NCBI GenBank assembly: GCA_032622095.1
Contig: CP136064.1
Location: 50,104,073-50,168,072 of the forward strand
Direction: 5' to 3'
Source of the DNA: Siphonodentalium dalli
Lineage: Eukaryota; Mollusca; Scaphopoda; Gadilida; Siphonodentaliidae
DNA length: 64,000 bases
Shown piece after piece: positions 1 through 13,372 of the stretch; positions within the stretch are counted from its first letter, which is position 1; each line of letters opens with the position of its first letter. The notes under the pieces are model-generated. The model ran no database searches. It had not been told where the DNA came from and saw nothing but the letters and a program-made list of their open reading frames with translations. The position numbers were made by a program, and so were the translations under genes.

Positions 1-654
1 ATATGTCGTTTTTTTGCAGTTCCCGTGAAGAGTTTGGGGATATATAGATCACTTTTTTTGTTTAAACATATTTATTTGTCCCATTTAATATCACATAATA
101 AATGACACATACAATTTTTATACAGACAATGGGATTGGAGGACAAGTGCTGTCTCAATTCTGAGTACCTTTTCTCCCGTTTGGTATTACACTGAAAAATA
201 AATAAGAACAATGGCAAAGCAACATGACTACCAAAAGCAAGTTGAACATATATACAGACTGCACATATCACCCGTCGTTCCACTTCAACTATTAGTTGAA
301 TATATAGATCACTAGGGCGTTTTCCATGTTAAAGTGATATGAAAACATCTGCCGTGGACATTTGGTGGGAAAAAAGAATACTCTTGCTCAAAGTGTTACA
401 CGTATTCTCATAAATTGTATCCAAAATGGCATCACAAAAGTCATTCTTATACATGGATTATAAGTATAGTGGACCCACCTTGTCGGAGTGATTGTCATTT
501 TTGTTTCTCGCGATTAATTCGTCCCAACAATAAAGAAGTATTCATTTATTTACAATTACGCGGACTTCAGACGCTATCATTTTAAATCGCACAATCGACG
601 TGGTTGGTATTGACGTGTGTGTGTGTGTTTTTTTTAAAAATATTTGTTATTGGG
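1..654. other. no gene recognised; AT-rich non-coding
   Basis: Only short open frames without domain similarity. A short GT run lies near 617-630. Nothing else can be supported. Confidence 0.5.
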
Positions 655-1021
655 ATCAAAACATGAACATCATAAAAACATTAATTCGCAAAAAATAAAA
701 GACGACAATTCGGTTTTACAGAGATGTATACATCAATCTAGTGGGTTAGACAAATATTTTGAGGACACCTGGTTTTCATATCTCCATGAAGATACAGATG
801 TTTTAAAGAAATTGTCATGTGCTCTTCTGTTCGTGGTGCTGTACTGACTAATTATTCTTAGTTTAAAAGAAATGTTGCTATATATCAGCTACATGTGCAT
901 ATCGGGCAGATGTACCCTTGTCAGATGCCAATATTGGAGGATCCTGAAAAGTCATGTGGTCTACTATCTCAGAAAGAAACTATATTTGACCGCACACTGT
1001 GACCACTATCTTTGAACAGGC
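655..1021 (+). repeat. dispersed repeat, single-unit copy of the element expanded at 41822-43260
   Basis: The reverse complement of 41822-43260 aligns along this segment: the motif ACATGAACATCATAAA and the stretch with AAAAGACGAC near the start, CATATCGGGCAGATGTAC and CAATATTGGAGGATCCTGAA in the middle, and GCACACTGTGACCACTATC at the end. Here the 47-bp segment that makes the minisatellite at 41914-43041 is present about once (near 898-945). Removing 23 of the 24 units from the other copy leaves nearly the same length. The short open frame inside (644-847) is therefore repeat sequence, not a gene. Confidence 0.85.
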
Positions 1022-4000
1022 CATCTATACATGTCCATCTATCTTGATGGTATGTATGCGTGTATGAATGGTAGAGGGGTTGAACACATTATTAGCACGC
1101 CCGCGTGTATACTGTAGGCCAAATATTAGAAACATGTGGGCCGATGGGACTTTTATAAATAGAATTTTTTTTTTTCCGGTTTATTTTTTAAAAGTCGAAC
1201 TGCGCGACCAGGAGGCCGGTTACAGGTAAAAGGTGTAGTTGGGAATTTCAATTTCGTTTATTGTCCTTTACATTATTATGTCAATAATGTTGATTTTTGG
1301 TTTGTGACAAGCTATGTCAATTACCAATAAAAGAAATTTAAAAGAAAATTTTTAAGTCTTATATTTCAACTTTTATAGATATTTTTCGTTCTGCAGCCCA
1401 CTGATGGTTGTGGTCGGAGACGGCCGAGACGGCCGCCGGTTCGTTAATTAGGTGCTGGTTGTTATTGTTATTTTAACGGAATTCTGAGTTGGTCATTCGC
1501 GAAACCAATATATTTTATATTCTATAATTAAAATCATGGGTATATAATATGATCTTGTTTATGGATATTGTAGTAAGTCTAATCTGGCCGTGTCAAATTG
1601 AGCTATAGCGATGTGATTTCTCGCAGGACAACGCATTTCGGGTTTTCGTGGGGGTGTGTATACGCTGGATGTCTTATAGTTGCAGTATGTAACAATTATG
1701 ACCGCGTTAATTGCTTTCGATGTTTAGGTATGAACAATGGCTGGATCATGCACTCTTGGCGGGAACACAATACCTCCGATTTTTTTATCCGCATTTAGAA
1801 GCTTTCTGGTGTGGTGAATGAGAAACCTGCAGTAATAAGCCGTAGTTGTTTGTAATAATTCGAAGGATTAGTTGTTTTAACGGAATTCTGAGGGGGTGAA
1901 ATCATGTAACCAATATATTTTATATTATAATTTATATTTATGGCTAATAATATGATCTTGAGGGCGTTACCATTTCTGATTATGGTTTTCTTGTAAACAC
2001 TGTGCTACATCTGCTATTTATTTTTATGTATGTTCGATTATTGTATCAGGAGAGGGGCAAATTATTAGTTTTGTAACTTGTGCCCCGATCCTTATGTATA
2101 TTATCTTTATAGATACATTAAATTATGCTTAAAGTAAAAAGTAGTCACTGTGCCAGACTTGGATACTGATTAGTTTGATGCACTGATGACAGTTATTTTC
2201 TAGCCATTGATAGTCACATTACTGTTTGGGACATTTGCTCACTCTTGTTCCATGCGCACAATGATCTAGGCTTAAATGTCTTAGTTATAAGTTTATTTAT
2301 GTCAATTTTACATTTCTCGAAGCCTCTTTCCAAAGGGTGTCGGGAAGGAAGTTTTTCACCTTACCGTCCCATAAGCAACATGCCATAGCTTAATGTCATC
2401 TCCACTAAGGCCCACATGAGGTCCCAGTAACATAAATATGGTGTTTTAGCAGTTATAGTTTGTTTTAAACTGCTACAAATGTCAAATACGGCAACAAAGA
2501 GGTCTTTAGTAAAAACAAATTGCATTAGGCTGTAAAAAATACGTTTTTTGCCTCTCGAATTACCCACCCACCCCGGCATACCTTCCTGCAATTTTTTGTA
2601 TTACCCCCCCCCCCCCCACCCGATGGAACATACATTTATTGGTTTATAGAGTGTTGACGTAATATCATATTATACATTATACATTTAATACACCGATTTA
2701 CGTGCCCAGAGTGTCAATGAGTAGCTGTGAATCTACTGAATGGATGTTATATACCACCTAAAAATCCTACCGCATACATTACTTAGTTCTCACAACTAAG
2801 CATTTTGTCATAGCTTCACAATAATATATACATTTATATATATATGTGTCAATATTTTATCTTAATAATTTACATCAAAATGATTGCTAGTGCCTCGTCA
2901 TAAAAACGGCGGCCATGCTGGACGCCATCTTGTCTCGTGTGTACACAACTATTTTTTGTTACTGTTAACATTGCTTAAAAGTTGAGGGACATAATAAGAA
3001 AGAAAATGAGAGGGGTGAATTTAAGTCCTGTAGTCGGGGTTCAGGGGTACCCTACCATCTACCAATTAGCCACCAAAAAATTATATTTTAGGAGTTTTTG
3101 AAATGCCAAAATCGTTGGATTTGTGTTCTGCTATTAGCTTTCTTGAGTAAGTTCTCACAACCTGCAAATCTATCAGTATCGCATGATTAGCTCGATATGC
3201 TAAAATTTCCCAACCTGCAAGTTCACTGGAATATATACCTAACGGAAATTGAATTCAATGGACACAATCTCTTACAATTGCGTTTTTATTTAATTATATA
3301 ATATATACTCAACATATATGTATTAGTTGCTTTGTGATATGTTTTACCTACGACGGAAGGCACTCGCGACCTGATTTCCAGGTTGTCCTAAGTGCACTTT
3401 TTATGTTTTTGAGATAATTGATTTTTAAAGTTTGAATCTCCGATGCGGGTCAACTATTAAGACTATGGCTATACTTCTAACACTGTCCGATTGAAAAATC
3501 ATTCCTTTAATAGAATAAATAAGCATCACAATTCACAAACTAAATGTAATCCTGTTTTTTTAAGAATACTGCAGGTAGGGCGCATATTTTGGCACTTAGA
3601 ACATACTGGAACTTAATTACACTATGAAAAGTTCAAATGACACCACAATCCCGGGGCCAGCCACCCCAAACCACCCACTTTACCAAATTTGAACGAGAAT
3701 GGCCACCTTGTTCTATGTGTCAGAAATATTAGGATAATTAGCACTTAGAACAAACAATATAATATCACATGTCTGAATCTTAACAGGAAATTCAGAGAGC
3801 ATATTACATATAAGTGTTCTATGTATACGCCAACCCAGATGCTATTTTTTTTTATTTCAACTAAGGTATTGTCTAACTTTGATATGTATGTGGGAATTTG
3901 TTCAACTAGAGCGTGGACATGACACCATGTCACCCCTATAAATCTAAAACCGGCTAACTTGACACTCTCTCCGAGACGGAGGCCACTGTATCTTCTAGTC

Positions 4001-4935
4001 GTTGTTTAGACTCCATTTTGAAGTGAACCTAGAACAAATAGGTAATAAGCTGTTTCGACGTGAGAAGCGCCTTGGGGAACATTTTCTACAACTCTTTGAA
4101 ATAAGTACTATTTATGGCTTTTATGATAATTTTGTTTTGATTTTTTTGTCAAAAGACAAGCATTATGTAAAAAACAAATGGTGAAATTGGAATCTTGTTA
4201 GTCAACAAATTTGCCGACTACAAACGCCGAGTTGAGTTTCCTGACTGCTAAATATGACCACAAATTAACTTATCCTAAATTTTGATGTGTTTCATTGATG
4301 GAAAGTCATTATATTTAGGTAAACAAAATTAATGCAAAAACAAACAAACATATTGAAAATTGGAGTTTTATTCCGGGAACAAGGTCCCCCAGGATTACAT
4401 TTAATCCATTTTTGTTTTGTTCGTTATGATGTTTGCTCAAACTATTTAGACTTTGAAAGATGTCCGTGCATATATATGTAACAGGTGTTATGGTGGTCAA
4501 GATAGCCTAGATCATTTTTCGGGAGTATATATCCGCTCACTTCAATGTTATAAATGTGACAGAAAAATGCATTATTCTTATTGCCATGGCATAATTATGC
4601 CTGTCAGTTCATGCAAAATTTAACTGAAAAATCCAAAATGACCGGCAAAATGGCAAACGGAAGAATAGTAACATGAGATATTTAACATTTATATGAAAAC
4701 AGGCGCAAATGGATATAGTTGTGCCACCATACACGATGTACGATCCTAATCCGATAATATTAAGTCATAGCCCGACGATTTGTTAATTCAGTGTTTTAAA
4801 ATGTGTCAAAATGACGGCGAAAATTGCGATCGGAAGTCAACAATTGAAGTGGGTTTGTTGATTTTTCACTAAATCTTCACATATCGAATAAATTGATAGC
4901 CAAACAGTAGTGATATATGTCATCATACAATAGTT
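1022..4935. other. gene-poor AT-rich stretch
   Basis: No gene is supported; open frames are short (at most 76 codons) and lack recognisable domains. It contains a pair of direct repeats of about 90 bp (about 1471-1560 and 1870-1960, sharing TTTTAACGGAATTCTGAG and a following CCAATATATTTTATATT), a run of 14 C at 2604-2617, and an inverted GGCGGCC..GGACGCCATCTTG motif at about 2908-2935 like those in the repeats at 8095 and 18235. Confidence 0.5.
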
Positions 4936-5846
4936 TCCAAAACCACTAACTATCAAATGAGTGTCCCAAACCACATAACGAGTGTATCAAACCATATACA
5001 GAGTTAGAAACCACCCACCTAGTATGCAAATCCATATGACGGGTACCCCAAATCCAAATTTTGTCCCAAACTTCCGAAAGAGTGTCCTATGCAACCCACC
5101 CATAGAGTTTCCTTAACCAGCCAGGTAGTGTGCCTACAACCATATGCAAATAGTATCCAACCCACACATATTATCCCAAACCATGCATCACAAACACCAA
5201 ATTATATCTCAATCCACCCGATTATAGTGCCCCAAACAATTCAATGAATGTTCCAAACCACACTGGTATTGCCACAAACTATACAACTGGTGTTCAAAAC
5301 CACACACCAAACCACGCAACCGGTATCTCAAAGTACCCAAATGTGTGTCCCTAACCATTCAATTAGTGCTCCAAATCATACAACGTGCACACAACGAGTC
5401 TGTCAAGCCATTCAATGAACAACTAAAGCAAGTCAGAAACCACAGAAAGATTGACACATAGGCATCCATGATGTACCTCATGCCACACACCTAGTGTCCC
5501 AAGTCATCTGTGTAGTGTCCTGTCATACAACAGGTGTCCAAAACCACTAAAATTTCGTCTCAATCGATTCAACTTGTGTCCCAAATGGCACAATCAGTGA
5601 CAAATTCAGTGTCCAAAATCCAACCAATTGGTGTCCCAAACTATCCAACGGGTGTCACAAACCACCCAGCTGGTGACACAAACTATAAAACTAGTATCAC
5701 AAACCATCACATGAGTTCCCAACCCACCCAACGGGCGTCACAAAAGATCTACTAACTGTCATATATAGTGTACACACCCTCCATCGAGTATTTCAGACCA
5801 TCAAATGAGTGTTCCAAACCATCCAATTAATGAGTTTACCAAACCA
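4936..5846 (+). repeat. degenerate minisatellite, left arm (plus orientation)
   Basis: An array of roughly 20-25 bp degenerate units of the type CCAAACCA-n-CCAAC-n-AGTGTC. Units such as GTGTCCCAAACCA recur dozens of times with substitutions and variable spacing, and the plus strand is C/A-rich throughout. Open frames here arise from the repeat and do not indicate a gene. Confidence 0.9.
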
Positions 5847-6320
5847 TGGGACACTCGCTGGATGGTTTGAGATATTCCATGGGTAGTTTTCTACACTAGT
5901 TTGTGACACTCATTGTATGGATGGAGCGGGACATTCAGGGGTGGTTTGAGACACTAGTTGAATATTGTTAGACACTCCTGTTGATTTGAGGCAATCGTCA
6001 TGTTGCTTGGGACACTTACTGGATGATAATGGACACTCATTGGTGTGTTTGGGACACCCATTGGGTGGTACGTTGGGGTACTCAATTGATGGTTGGTTAG
6101 AGACACTCATCGGGTCGGGTGGTTTGGAACACACAATTGGCGGGTTTTGACAGTATTTGAATGGTTTGGGACCCCAGTTGGGTTAATATATAGGGATACC
6201 TGTTAGGTGGTTTGCGACACAATTTGGCTGATTTTGGGATGCCAGTTCTACGGACGGTGACACTCGTCGGTTGGTTTGGTATACTATTAAGAAGGATTTT
6301 AGATACCCGTTAGCCTGATT
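5847..6320 (-). repeat. degenerate minisatellite, right arm (inverted orientation)
   Basis: From about 5847 the same unit continues as its reverse complement (GGGACACTCxxTGGxTGGTTTG), so the plus strand changes abruptly from C/A-rich to G/T-rich. The two arms form a giant imperfect inverted repeat centred on ACCAAACCATGGGACACTCG (5838-5857). Confidence 0.88.
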
Positions 6321-8094
6321 AGACGAAACTTGATCATGCTATGAATTTCTACTCTGTTTAACACCAGCGTAGAGATCATATTCCACCAGTAAAAAACCCG
6401 GGCACTTTTGATGTTGTGACAGGGAAGTGTATAGCATTGAAAACACATGGGTACACATATACCGTATACTCAAATATTGTTGTTGGTTTCAATATTCTCG
6501 ATTTCGTAGAATAAGGTTACCCGAATTCCATTATTTGACTATCTGATGAGTACGAAATAATGTTATAGATGGCCGATAAGCCGGAATTCAAAAAATAGTA
6601 GGCCCGTCATCGAGATAGTTTGGTGCAGTTTTCAGGCAAATAATATATTTCTATGTATTTCACTGTAGGTGAAGGTTCTAACTCCAAGTTACACGTTGTA
6701 AGTGACTTTGTGACCGATTTTGCTTTGCATCGCATAAAATAGTACGGAATTTCTCCCGGATTATTATTTGCAATGTTTATTACGATATTGGCTAACACAA
6801 CTAAAAACAAGTGCATGCAATCTCGAGCTGGGACCATCCCCTAATGTGAAGTAGATTATTGAGGAACAGGAATATATGGCCCGTCATGTTTGTTCAATGT
6901 TATAAAGTTCCCCGTCAGAACGGGTCAGGACATCAAAAGGTTCCCAGGCTTTGTACTGGTAGAATATGATATCTACGGGCGTTAGCCATAGTATATATTC
7001 ATCTATTTTTATTAGTCCCAGGTATCTACAAAGAGCAATTTCTCCCGGATATTTTTTTAGTCCCAGGTATGCACAAAGGGCAACGCTCGACAAGTCTCGG
7101 AGACAAGTATATATAACATCTACCAAATATCAATATCCATATCATTTCAATATTATGAAAAATGGGGACGTGAGAGGGGTACACATTGGGAAGCTATGAC
7201 TGGTGGTGCAATCGGAATTTCTAACGTGGGAAGTTGGGAATCCCCTCCAAATTCAGGACACATTCGCCACACCCCTGTCGACAAACTAAGTTGTATTATG
7301 GGTCCGCTATTAATAATATGTACAGCCGCCGATATTTCATAAGTACGAAAATAACGAAATACTTTCGTCACCTAACTTCGTCTTGCTCTTTATGGTGCCT
7401 ATTATACAATACGCAATGGATTTATAGGCATTCATAATGTCACCGTCAATTACCGCAGTTCCAAATCCCGTGAATAACAGAATTACTAACTGGGAACAGG
7501 CTAGAGAGAATAATGGAAAATTAAAACAATTAATTATTGCACCATCACATCGACGCATTGTAAGTGCTTGGCCATATGATGCTGGTCCAATTTAAAACAG
7601 ATTTCTCTCGGTGCACGATACAGATTTTATGATCAAGTTTGGACATTCAACCCAAGTGCTGGATTATCACAACACTATCAGACACGACGGATAATACCAT
7701 CAGTTCACAGTTCACTGTGTAGGAACTGTTACATCGGAAGTCGTTCTATCGCCGGTATTGTGATGGTTCTTGACTGATTTGTTACGGTTCCTTATGATTA
7801 AAAAATCATTTTCGGGACAAAATCACGCATAATTATATATATTGAATGTATTATAATTTCCTGAATGAACAAAGGCTGCAGAAGTGCCGTATTATCGAAA
7901 CCTGAACTCTAGATCACAATTAACTCGAAATTAGCGAGTTGACGCGTAAATATCAACATGTTATCACTGAAAATCAAGCCACGTAAACGCAATTCCAATG
8001 TTTTTGGTGGCGTATAAAATATGAAACGCATTCTGAACACGAACACTGAGTGTAAAGTATACACGTGTTATTCTTTTGTAAAACAGCTGAAAAA
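6321..8094. other. no gene recognised
   Basis: Open frames are short and without family features. A local direct repeat (about 7008-7090) contains two copies of a segment with TTAGTCCCAGGTAT and ACAAAG-GCAA. Nothing else is supported. Confidence 0.45.
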
Positions 8095-8660
8095 ATATCC
8101 CGATTGCGGTTGAAAAGATGGCGTCCATCATGGCGGCCATTTTGCTTGATATGCACCGGGTCTCTTTCATCGTCTGTGCAGTACAGAAAGTTTGATAGGC
8201 GGTCATGCTGTCCATACGATTCGCCAGACATATTCGCCGCCCTTATAATTGAGACGAAAATCCTACAGCGAGTTCCAATATGGCGACCGAAATGTGGAAA
8301 TATACTCTAAATTTAAACATTTCACCACATATCGTTACTCTTTGTGGGAACACATTGACAACTTGGTGAATTTTATAGACTTTTCAGATAGCATAACCAT
8401 TAGCGAACGCACTATGACCAACATATGCACTCCAAATATGATGTCTATAAGCTTGTCACAAATGACTCGACGCTAATCACACAATGTCTGCCATGAATCA
8501 GTGCGTGTTATTATATTGTTACGAAGACTCCATAAAAAATTAAGTGTGTATGGGGTTACCGAGGCAAGTACTTCCCAACCATTTTAGTTGAGGAATATTC
8601 ATCCAAATCCAAGATGGCGTCCAAAATGGCAACAAGAAATTGAAAAATTGTGAACACGAA
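8095..8660 (+). repeat. dispersed CAAGATGGC-containing repeat, copy 1
   Basis: Similar to 18235-19010 (plus) and, reversed, to 24545-25110. Shared landmarks in order: a TCCAATATGGC..GAAATGT segment, then CACCACATATCGTT, a segment with GTG..TTATTATA-TT, and AATCCAAGATGGCGTCC near 8606-8622. It holds several C/G-rich boxes of the form GATGGCGGCC or AAGATGGC in otherwise AT-rich DNA. Open frames here are accidental. Confidence 0.75.
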
Positions 8661-8701
8661 GCAATTAAGGCAACACACTGATCATATAGGGGAATCATGT
8701 T

Positions 8702-8859
8702 CTGCATCTTGGTACGACAGTTGTCCCGATATCACCTTGTATAAAATGTCGATTTAAAATAACCAAATTTTCTCACAATCTGCATCTTGGTACAACAGTT
8801 GTCCAGATATCACCTTGTATAAAATGTCGATTTAAAATAGCCAAATTTTACTCACAATC
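8702..8859. repeat. 78-bp tandem duplication
   Basis: Two adjacent copies of a 78-bp unit starting CTGCATCTTGGTAC at 8702 and 8780, differing at a handful of bases. Confidence 0.95.
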
Positions 8860-9143
8860 GCGTAATACCTGTTTTGGACACACGGTCAACTAGATAAAAG
8901 TAAATAATTACGCATAAGGCGAATAGAATAATAGTCACCCGGTATAAGAGGGCTGCCAAAACGGTGATGCTAATGTAATAAATATAATGGAAATTTCTTA
9001 ATTTTCACACATATTTCTAGCTTTAGTCATAACAATTATAGAGACATACACACACATAACAGAAGTCAGATGTATATCCATATTCAAACCATTATTTAAA
9101 ATATGATAGCAGGTCACGGGTTCGAAAACACGTCAATTAATCA
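8860..9143. other. no gene recognised
   Basis: AT-rich. GGGTTCGAAA at about 9118 looks like a tRNA B box, but no A box or cloverleaf surrounds it. Confidence 0.4.
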
Positions 9144-10250
9144 AATCTGGTAGGTGTATGGGTATACATGGACGACAGAGTCGTCGTCGGTGGGGTGTAT
9201 GCACGAAGGTTATGGTTATGGGTGGGGTGTATGGGCATACTTGGGGTGGCTGTATTGTTATGTGGGTGTATATGTATACATGTGTTGGGTGTATGGCCAT
9301 GTATGTGGTGCATGTACAAAGTGGCTGTATGGTCATGTGTAAATACACTGATGGCTGTATGGTCATGGTTCAAGTATATACGTATATACGCATACCTGAA
9401 GTAGCTGGATGGTCATATGGTATATGGGGAGTGTCATTTTGGCATGGGTGGTGTGTGTGTATCTGGTGTGGCTGTATGAATACAAGGAATGGTTGCATGG
9501 TCATGGATGGGGAGTGTATGAATACAGCGAGCGGCTGAATGGTCATGAGTGAGGTGTATATGTAAGTCTGGAGTTGATGACTGGTCGTGTGTGCGGTATA
9601 TTGCAATATAGAAGGGAAGTATGGCCATTGGTGAAGTGTATATATAAATGGGCGGGATGTATATCTTGAGTGGCTATATGGCATGGGTGAGGTGAATATA
9701 TATATACAATGAATGAGTGTATGATCATAGGTGAAAGGATTAGATATACATCGAGTTATGGTATGACCACGGATGATGTGAATATGTATATAATGAGTGA
9801 ATGCATGGTAATGGGTGGGTGTACATGTATACTTGGTGCGACTGCATGACCATGTTGAGGTGTATGGTCATACACGGAGTGGCTGAATGGTCATGGGTGA
9901 GGTGAATATGTATACAATGAGTGACTGTGGCCACGTGCGGATATACTGCTATACCCGATGCGGCTGCATGGTCGTTCGTGTTGTGTATAACGAGTGTAGC
10001 TGCGTGGCAATTTGTGTGGTGTTTAGGTATATATGGAGTGACTGTTTGGTCGTGGATGCCATGTACGCGCGACCTTGGGTGGTCGTGTTGTCACGGGTCG
10101 GTGAATATGTATATATGTGTTAGATGTATGATCGTGGGGTGGTGTGTGGATAAATAGGGAGTTGTTGTATGGTTATGGGTAATGTGTATTGGTGTACATG
10201 GAGTTATTGTACGGTCATGGTTGAAGTGTATATGCATACATGGGCTGAAT
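9144..10250 (+). repeat. G/T-rich degenerate minisatellite, about 40-bp period
   Basis: About 25 degenerate units built from GTGGCTGTATGGTCATGG, then GTGAGGTGTATATGTATACATG. Period wobble and point changes show it is old. On both strands it produces spurious open frames (up to 126 codons) with Met/Trp/Val/Tyr-rich or His/Thr/Pro-rich composition; these are repeat artefacts. Confidence 0.95.
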
Positions 10251-10333
10251 AAAGGCTCTGTCTAAGGTCAAAATGTGCACAAGTGGAAGCTGAAGTCTCC
10301 CGAATGCGTTAGTTTTACTAACTTTTGATTTAA

Positions 10334-10848
10334 AAATAAAAAAGGGCGGCGTTCGTTGCAGAAATATTCATATTTGTTCAAATCGCCATCAACAGAAGGA
10401 ATATTAAAATATATATAGTTTTGTTCCTATCCCAAACATAATCAGCGCGTAAATACTATATTGTAGTCAAGACGTACGATGTTGTACGTAAACAAGAGCT
10501 TGCTCGTATTACAGAAGTTTTTCTTCTGTTTACATAACACAGCTCAATTATATCCGCTAATCACACACAAATGATATAAACACTCTTTATTATTTCCATA
10601 TCAGGAAAACAGTAACAAATAACGCTCTTTATGTTTACCGTATCCGGATCTAAACAAAAGCCAGGTTCTGTAACGTTTGTTGCTTTTGTTTACATCACAA
10701 AGGAAAAACATTTGACAATAACATACTGTTTATGCCATATTTCTGATTGGTATAAGAACAAGGTCTGTTTATATTTTACTATTCTTTCTGTTTATGGCGG
10801 TTTTCGACGGAGGAGAATATTTTAACAGCAAATCCACCGCCAACATCT
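10334..10848 (-). mobile_element. TTAA-flanked MITE, family 2 (degenerate left end)
   Basis: Aligns with 57923-58399 and, reversed, with 30744-31293. It starts around GGGCGGCGTTCGTTGCAG and ends with CCGCCAACATCT before TTAA (10849-10852). It contains the shared core with CTCTTTATTA and TAACAAATAACGCTCTTTAT. Non-coding, with inverted termini; mobilisation by a piggyBac-type transposase is inferred from the TTAA target. Confidence 0.85.
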
Positions 10849-10852
10849 TTAA

Positions 10853-11545
10853 ATTGGCTTGTGGTTCAATCTAAAAAAAATTTTTTTTTTAAATGTACAG
10901 TTAAATTTGTTATATTTAATATTTTACGTAACAATGAGTACACGTTATGTTCGTTGTTCTAGATTCTTATTTCCAGAATTTGTGGATAGTAAGAATCTGG
11001 ACCGGCGAACATGACGCGGCAGTGTTCCCGAATAACTATTCGCATGCTCTGACCGACAATTATATCAGCAAGCAATATAGTCATCAACTACTTTTCCAAA
11101 TGATTCTAGCATTGAGTTTTCGAGCTGTTTTGTTCACTGAGATTCTAACGGAATTCTCGTTCCGCGTCATCCGGTGACATCACGAGTCATGTGTTGACGG
11201 TTATATAGATTCGCCCATTTTTTCTTAAAATGTCACTACGCGATATGACTCGTCTACTGCAAGATCTATGCACTGATAGATCAAGTCGCCCGCTATCCTC
11301 TCGACCAATCAAATACCCCCATTTCAATGACAACGAAAAAGTAGTTGTAATTATAAATTAATATTATCTAGTGATATTCATCAAAAAACAGTGAGTATAA
11401 CAAACATAACACTCACTTTCAGTCCGGAATACACGAGGTGGGGTGTAAACAAACGATAAAAAACGATGACCGCTAACGAAAAAGAGAAGTTGCCCAAACC
11501 TAAACACTCTGGCGACGTCCCTGCACGCATGTTACCAGTCCACGG
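10853..11545. other. no gene recognised
   Basis: Includes an A-run followed by a T-run (about 10874-10891). No coding signal stands out. Confidence 0.4.
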
Positions 11546-11560
11546 GTGTATATATATGCA
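11546..11560 (+). promoter_or_regulatory. possible TATA box
   Basis: GTGTATATATATGCA lies about 160 bp upstream of the ATG at 11716 on the same strand. The region is less AT-biased than its surroundings, so the run is somewhat distinctive. TATA-like strings are common by chance in this window. Confidence 0.2.
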
Positions 11561-11715
11561 TTTAAACTGTGCTCGATAGTTAAGTCCCATTACTCGCGAA
11601 TTATGTTGCACGAGCACGAATTCGATACATTTTATCCAGCTTAATAGGATTTATTACTAGTGTTTAAAACTGCTGCACCGTCAGCAAGATAACCACTGGC
11701 AGAGGACGAAACACG

Positions 11716-12126
11716 ATGATTGCACAGATCATCTTCGCGCTGCTGGGGTCTAGTCACCTAGCCGAGTCTTTGGTGAAATCCACCATCAACACACAACTGT
11801 CAACTGAGGATCAGAGCGTCAACCAACAAAGGCTGTCGGAATACTCTTTCGCAAATCATTCTTTGAGTAGTGAAGCGTCTTGTGAGATTTGCACAGAAAG
11901 CGTTTCGAATTCTAGAATTCTTCCGGTGTGGCGGCTATATGATCCACCGGAAAGTTACAGATCAAAGAAAATATGCCACTGGAAAGCAACGAAGGACCGC
12001 AGAGAAAGAGAAACGAAAACAGACGCCGAACAACCGGATACCGGAATTAAGAAGGCAACTGTCCGTCGTAGCTTCCATCTTGATTGGCTGTTGATATCAA
12101 ATCTATTTATATATAGATATGTGTGA
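11716..12126 (+). CDS. hypothetical small secreted protein or first exon
   Basis: An ATG-initiated frame of 136 codons. The first 18 residues (MIAQIIFALLGSSHLAES) look like a short signal peptide. A polar, Ser/Gln/Glu-rich segment follows, with a Cys pair (CEIC) near residues 56-59, then a Lys/Arg/Glu-rich stretch with another Cys near residue 87. No family is recognised. The frame could be an intact small gene or the first exon of a larger one, and no convincing donor site was pinned down. It stands alone between a MITE and a tandem array. It is one of the longer non-repeat frames here, but chance cannot be excluded. Confidence 0.3.
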   Translation: MIAQIIFALLGSSHLAESLVKSTINTQLSTEDQSVNQQRLSEYSFANHSLSSEASCEICTESVSNSRILPVWRLYDPPESYRSKKICHWKATKDRRERETKTDAEQPDTGIKKATVRRSFHLDWLLISNLFIYRYV

Positions 12127-12784
12127 AAGTTGTCAGCTTGTGATCATCCTACGTTTACATTGCCCTGTGTTTTAATTCCAGATTAAAAAACGAACAAACA
12201 AGAACAAAAACAAAAACAAATTCACAACAGCCAGTTGTGGTTAGATAAGTAATTAGTTTCAATTGCTCAACTTACATATATTGTCACCATTGAGGAGCGC
12301 AAGTAACTATATAGACAATTGGCATCACTGTCTCATTGGAACGCAGTTTTTAGCCAAAAACATTAAGTATGCTAGTCATGTGTTCGATCAAACATGGCAT
12401 CATGCTGAGATAGTCCGCCCCAAAAGAAGGCAATACATCGGAAACAATCGTCGTGCTTCAGCTTGAGTCAACACGGTAATCAGTACTCGGCTAATAACAA
12501 TTATCAACAGACGGAGGGACATCTTTGTGACCAATGACTATTCCAACGCGACGGACATGAGACATGATCAGCTGTATTAAATAAGAGGAGACATTCTTAT
12601 TTTGCAGAAACAGATATGTTGCATTGGTGATTTTTTTTTGGTCGATTTAAAAGCAATACAAGTATGTAGTCAATCAACAAATCATCGCTCAAATACACAC
12701 ATAATCGACCTATAATGTGCAAATAGGTTCATATCGGATTACATTGTATTTGATTCTGAAATAAGCAGATAATGGACTCCTGTC
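12127..12784. other. no gene recognised
   Basis: An A/C-rich stretch (about 12184-12232) with repeated AACAAACAAG/AACAAAAAC strings. Nothing else is supported. Confidence 0.4.
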
Positions 12785-13300
12785 GATATCCGCAGAACTG
12801 CATTCGATGAACTGCTGACATGGCGGTACGATAAATGGATTCATCTCTGTATTTGGTTATACCCCATCGATTACAAGTCATTTGCCCAATATCTAATCAA
12901 ATACCTTCATTATAGTTGAGTTAAACTGTTCGGGAGAGCCTGCTGAACTGTAGCCGATGAACTACAGAATATGATTTTTGAACTGCTAAACTGGGATGGA
13001 GGTCGGTCAAATGTTCTTCCCTCGCTGTATTTAGGAAAACACCATCAATTACAAGTCAACTGCCAAACAGCTAGCCTAATAGCTTCGTTATAAATGAGTT
13101 AAACTGTTCGGGAGAATCTTCAGAATTGTAGCTGATTTTGAACATGCTGAACGGCCATGGTGGCTCGTAAAATCGTGTCCCCTCCCTGTGCTGGGATATG
13201 ACCCATAGATTTCCTTTCATTTACACAACCTACAACAGACTCTCTTCGTTATAAATGAGTTAAAGTGAGTTCGGGAAATCTGCTGATCAGCATTTTAGTA
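12785..13300 (+). repeat. about 165-bp tandem repeat, three degenerate copies
   Basis: Three successive segments share CTGAACTG-AG-CGATGAAC, then a run with ATTACAAGTCA, then CTTCGTTATAAATGAGTT and ACTGTTCGGGAGA. The last copy runs into a small palindromic patch with GCTGATCAGC (about 13280-13325). Confidence 0.8.
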
Positions 13301-13372
13301 TGTAAAGTGCTGATCAGCAGATGATTCAGCATTTTAGATACGCCCGAATAAGTTTCCAATTTGATGGCTTAA